NCBI RefSeq assembly: GCF_000384335.2
Contig: NZ_KQ031382.1
Span: 744,001-808,000 of the forward strand
Length of the DNA stretch: 64,000 nt
Reading direction: 5' to 3'
DNA from: Hyphomicrobium sp. 99
Lineage (GTDB): Bacteria > Pseudomonadota > Alphaproteobacteria > Rhizobiales > Hyphomicrobiaceae
Position 1 is the stretch's first letter; every line of letters starts with the position of its first letter. This document shows, piece by piece, positions 62,471 through 64,000 of the stretch. The translations under genes were made by a program, and so were the position numbers. The notes beneath the pieces were generated by a model. It was not told where the DNA came from. It saw only the letters and a program-made list of their open reading frames with translations, and searched no databases.

Positions 62471-63775
62471 ATGTCGATGGATCCGAGCGCGACTGAAACG
62501 ACCTCTGACATTGTCAGGATTGAGCCACAGCCTTCGTCCGCCGGGTTCTTGCAGACGCTCGGACCAGGATTGGTTACGGGCGCAGCAGACGATGATCCAA
62601 GCGGCATCGCGACTTATAGCCAAGTCGGCGCGCAATTCGGCTATGGGCTCGCTTGGACCATGCTGTTCAGTTTTCCCCTGATGGTCGCTATCCAAGCCGT
62701 TGCCGCAAGGATCGGCTGCGTAACGGGGCATGGCATCGCGCATAATTTACGACGCCACTATTCGCCGTGGCTCCTCCGCGGAGTTGTCTTTCTCTTGCTC
62801 GTGGCGAACGTGATTAACCTCGGTGCCGACCTGGGCGCCATGGGTGCTGCAGTAGGCTTGCTGATTGGCGGCCCGGAGCGTGTCTACACCGTGTTGCTCG
62901 GCATCGTGTGCATTCTTCTGGAGACGTTCATCAGCTACGCCCGGTACGCAGCCGTGCTCAAATGGGCAACGCTATGCTTGTTCACGTATGTGGGCGTCGC
63001 TTTCACCGCGCATGTGCCGTGGGGAACGGCCCTCTTCGGAACGTTCGTTCCACAGTTTGTATTTGACGGTCCCCATGCAATGGCCCTGGTCGCCGTTCTC
63101 GGCACGACCATCAGCCCATATCTGTTTTTCTGGCAGGCCGGCCAGGAAGTGGAGGAACTGCACCGGCGTCACGTCAAGCCTTTGTGCGTCACGCCGCGAG
63201 AAGCGGGCCCGGAGCTTTCGCGCATTCGCATTGACACGATGTTCGGAATGGGGGTGTCGAATCTCATCGCCCTCTTCATCATCTTCGCAACGGCCGCGAC
63301 GTTGAACGCCACCGGCGTGACCGATATCCAAACCTCTTCGCAAGCCGCAGAAGCGCTGCGGCCTGTGGCGGGCGAATTCACGTTTGCACTCTTCGCGATC
63401 GGAATCATTTCAACAGGCATGCTCGCCGTACCGGTCCTTGCCGGTTCGGCCGCCTATGGCGTGAGCGAGCTCTTTTCCTGGAGGCAAGGTCTCGATCACA
63501 GGCTGCGAGAAGCCAAGGCGTTCTACGCGACGATAGCGGTCGCGACGCTCGGTGGCGTGTTGCTAAATTTCACGTCCATCGATCCCATCAAGGCGCTGTA
63601 CTGGACCGCGGTGGTCAATGGAATATTGGCAGCGCCGCTCATGGCTGTGATGATGGTAATGTCGATGAACCCTCGCGTCATGGGGCGGCTGACGCTTCCG
63701 CTCCCGATGCTTGTAATTGGCTGGATCGCGACATTCGCCATGGCCCTTGCATCCATCGTGTTCCTGGTCGTCTGA
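62471..63775 (+). CDS. Nramp-family metal transporter with altered metal-site motifs
   Basis: The 434-residue protein has about eleven membrane segments and the Nramp fold. The TM1 motif, DPGN in Mn/Fe transporters, reads DPSG at 42-45 in GAADDDPSGIATYSQ. TM6, normally A-x-M-P-H, reads TTISPYLFFWQ at 212-222, so the metal-binding Met and the nearby His are both replaced (Ser215, Tyr217). Loss of the Met is known to widen selectivity toward Ca and Mg in this fold, so Mn/Fe transport should not be assumed. GGAGG precedes the start. Many relatives have this variant type. Confidence 0.88.
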   Translation: MSMDPSATETTSDIVRIEPQPSSAGFLQTLGPGLVTGAADDDPSGIATYSQVGAQFGYGLAWTMLFSFPLMVAIQAVAARIGCVTGHGIAHNLRRHYSPWLLRGVVFLLLVANVINLGADLGAMGAAVGLLIGGPERVYTVLLGIVCILLETFISYARYAAVLKWATLCLFTYVGVAFTAHVPWGTALFGTFVPQFVFDGPHAMALVAVLGTTISPYLFFWQAGQEVEELHRRHVKPLCVTPREAGPELSRIRIDTMFGMGVSNLIALFIIFATAATLNATGVTDIQTSSQAAEALRPVAGEFTFALFAIGIISTGMLAVPVLAGSAAYGVSELFSWRQGLDHRLREAKAFYATIAVATLGGVLLNFTSIDPIKALYWTAVVNGILAAPLMAVMMVMSMNPRVMGRLTLPLPMLVIGWIATFAMALASIVFLVV

Positions 63776-64000
63776 TGATCGTTGCCTGAGGGCGATCGTC
63801 GCTCGCCTAATCCATTCGGGCCGGATGTGCTCACCGAAGTGGTGCGTGGTGCGTAAACAATGCCGTGGACTGAAGGTCTGGAAACGCTGCCGTCCCGTGA
63901 CTAAACCGCAAGTTCTATCCCGGCCAGCTGTTTCGCCCGTCGGCGACGAATGGGATCGGCAGAAATAAAGGTTTCAGCAGGTCATCGCAATTGAGCGAAA
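63776..64000. other. Right-end region with no recognised gene
   Basis: The last 225 bases hold no convincing coding frame, RNA gene or hairpin. The open frame crossing them on the plus strand (to 63968) is basic, Cys/Arg-rich and lacks a ribosome site. Confidence 0.4.

Overview
The window reads as chromosomal DNA of a GC-rich alphaproteobacterium of the order Hyphomicrobiales (Rhizobiales), most likely a methylotroph close to Hyphomicrobium. This is inferred from three things: the order hdaA-ppk-ppx-(dnaJ)-rnd-aspS with purM upstream, which is familiar from that order; the protein sequences; and a methanol-dehydrogenase-like PQQ enzyme with a lanthanide-type active site. No phage, plasmid, insertion sequence or CRISPR array was seen. 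About 55 protein genes, one tRNA-Leu(UAA) and several intergenic hairpin families are supported.

Positions 1-20 kb are housekeeping. They hold rnhB (cut by the window edge), a PA0069-type radical SAM protein, a GT2 glycosyltransferase, moaB, a uracil-DNA glycosylase lacking two Fe-S cysteines, ETF-ubiquinone oxidoreductase, a large TPR protein, ispE, a polyprenyl diphosphate synthase, DUF2007 with a TrmN6-like methyltransferase, an S49 peptidase, glyQ and glyS with a small membrane gene between them, an ABC-F protein, and a DUF3147/GYF-domain pair.

Positions 20-31 kb mix core and accessory genes: ndk, dinB, a small unknown gene, a cytochrome P450 and purN. A roughly 5.3 kb block then separates purN from purM. 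It holds two convergent glycosyltransferases, a small conserved-looking protein and an orphan XoxF-like PQQ dehydrogenase. The purM end of the block carries two tandem hairpins whose stems differ by compensatory changes.

Positions 30.7-44.8 kb are a conserved run: DUF2066 protein, CDP-alcohol phosphatidyltransferase, AI-2E permease, hdaA, ppk, ppx, dnaJ-type chaperone, rnd, aspS, a 2-dehydropantoate 2-reductase and an exported thioredoxin-like protein. ppk and ppx make and degrade polyphosphate.

Positions 44.8-64 kb are the accessory half: tRNA-Leu, small exported proteins, a SecDF fusion behind a small membrane protein, a SAM methyltransferase, small unknown genes, and an arylsulfatase divergent from an eight-haem cytochrome fused to HEAT-like and TPR regions. 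Then come LysR plus an MFS exporter, and a compact operon of FMN reductase, SsuD-type monooxygenase, FAD/NAD(P)-binding protein and small membrane protein. An Nramp-family transporter with altered metal-site motifs ends the window. Arylsulfatase and SsuD/FMN reductase together suggest that this segment scavenges organic sulfur. The arylsulfatase/octahaem-TPR pair and the transporter-less SsuD operon are the best candidates here for something not yet described.
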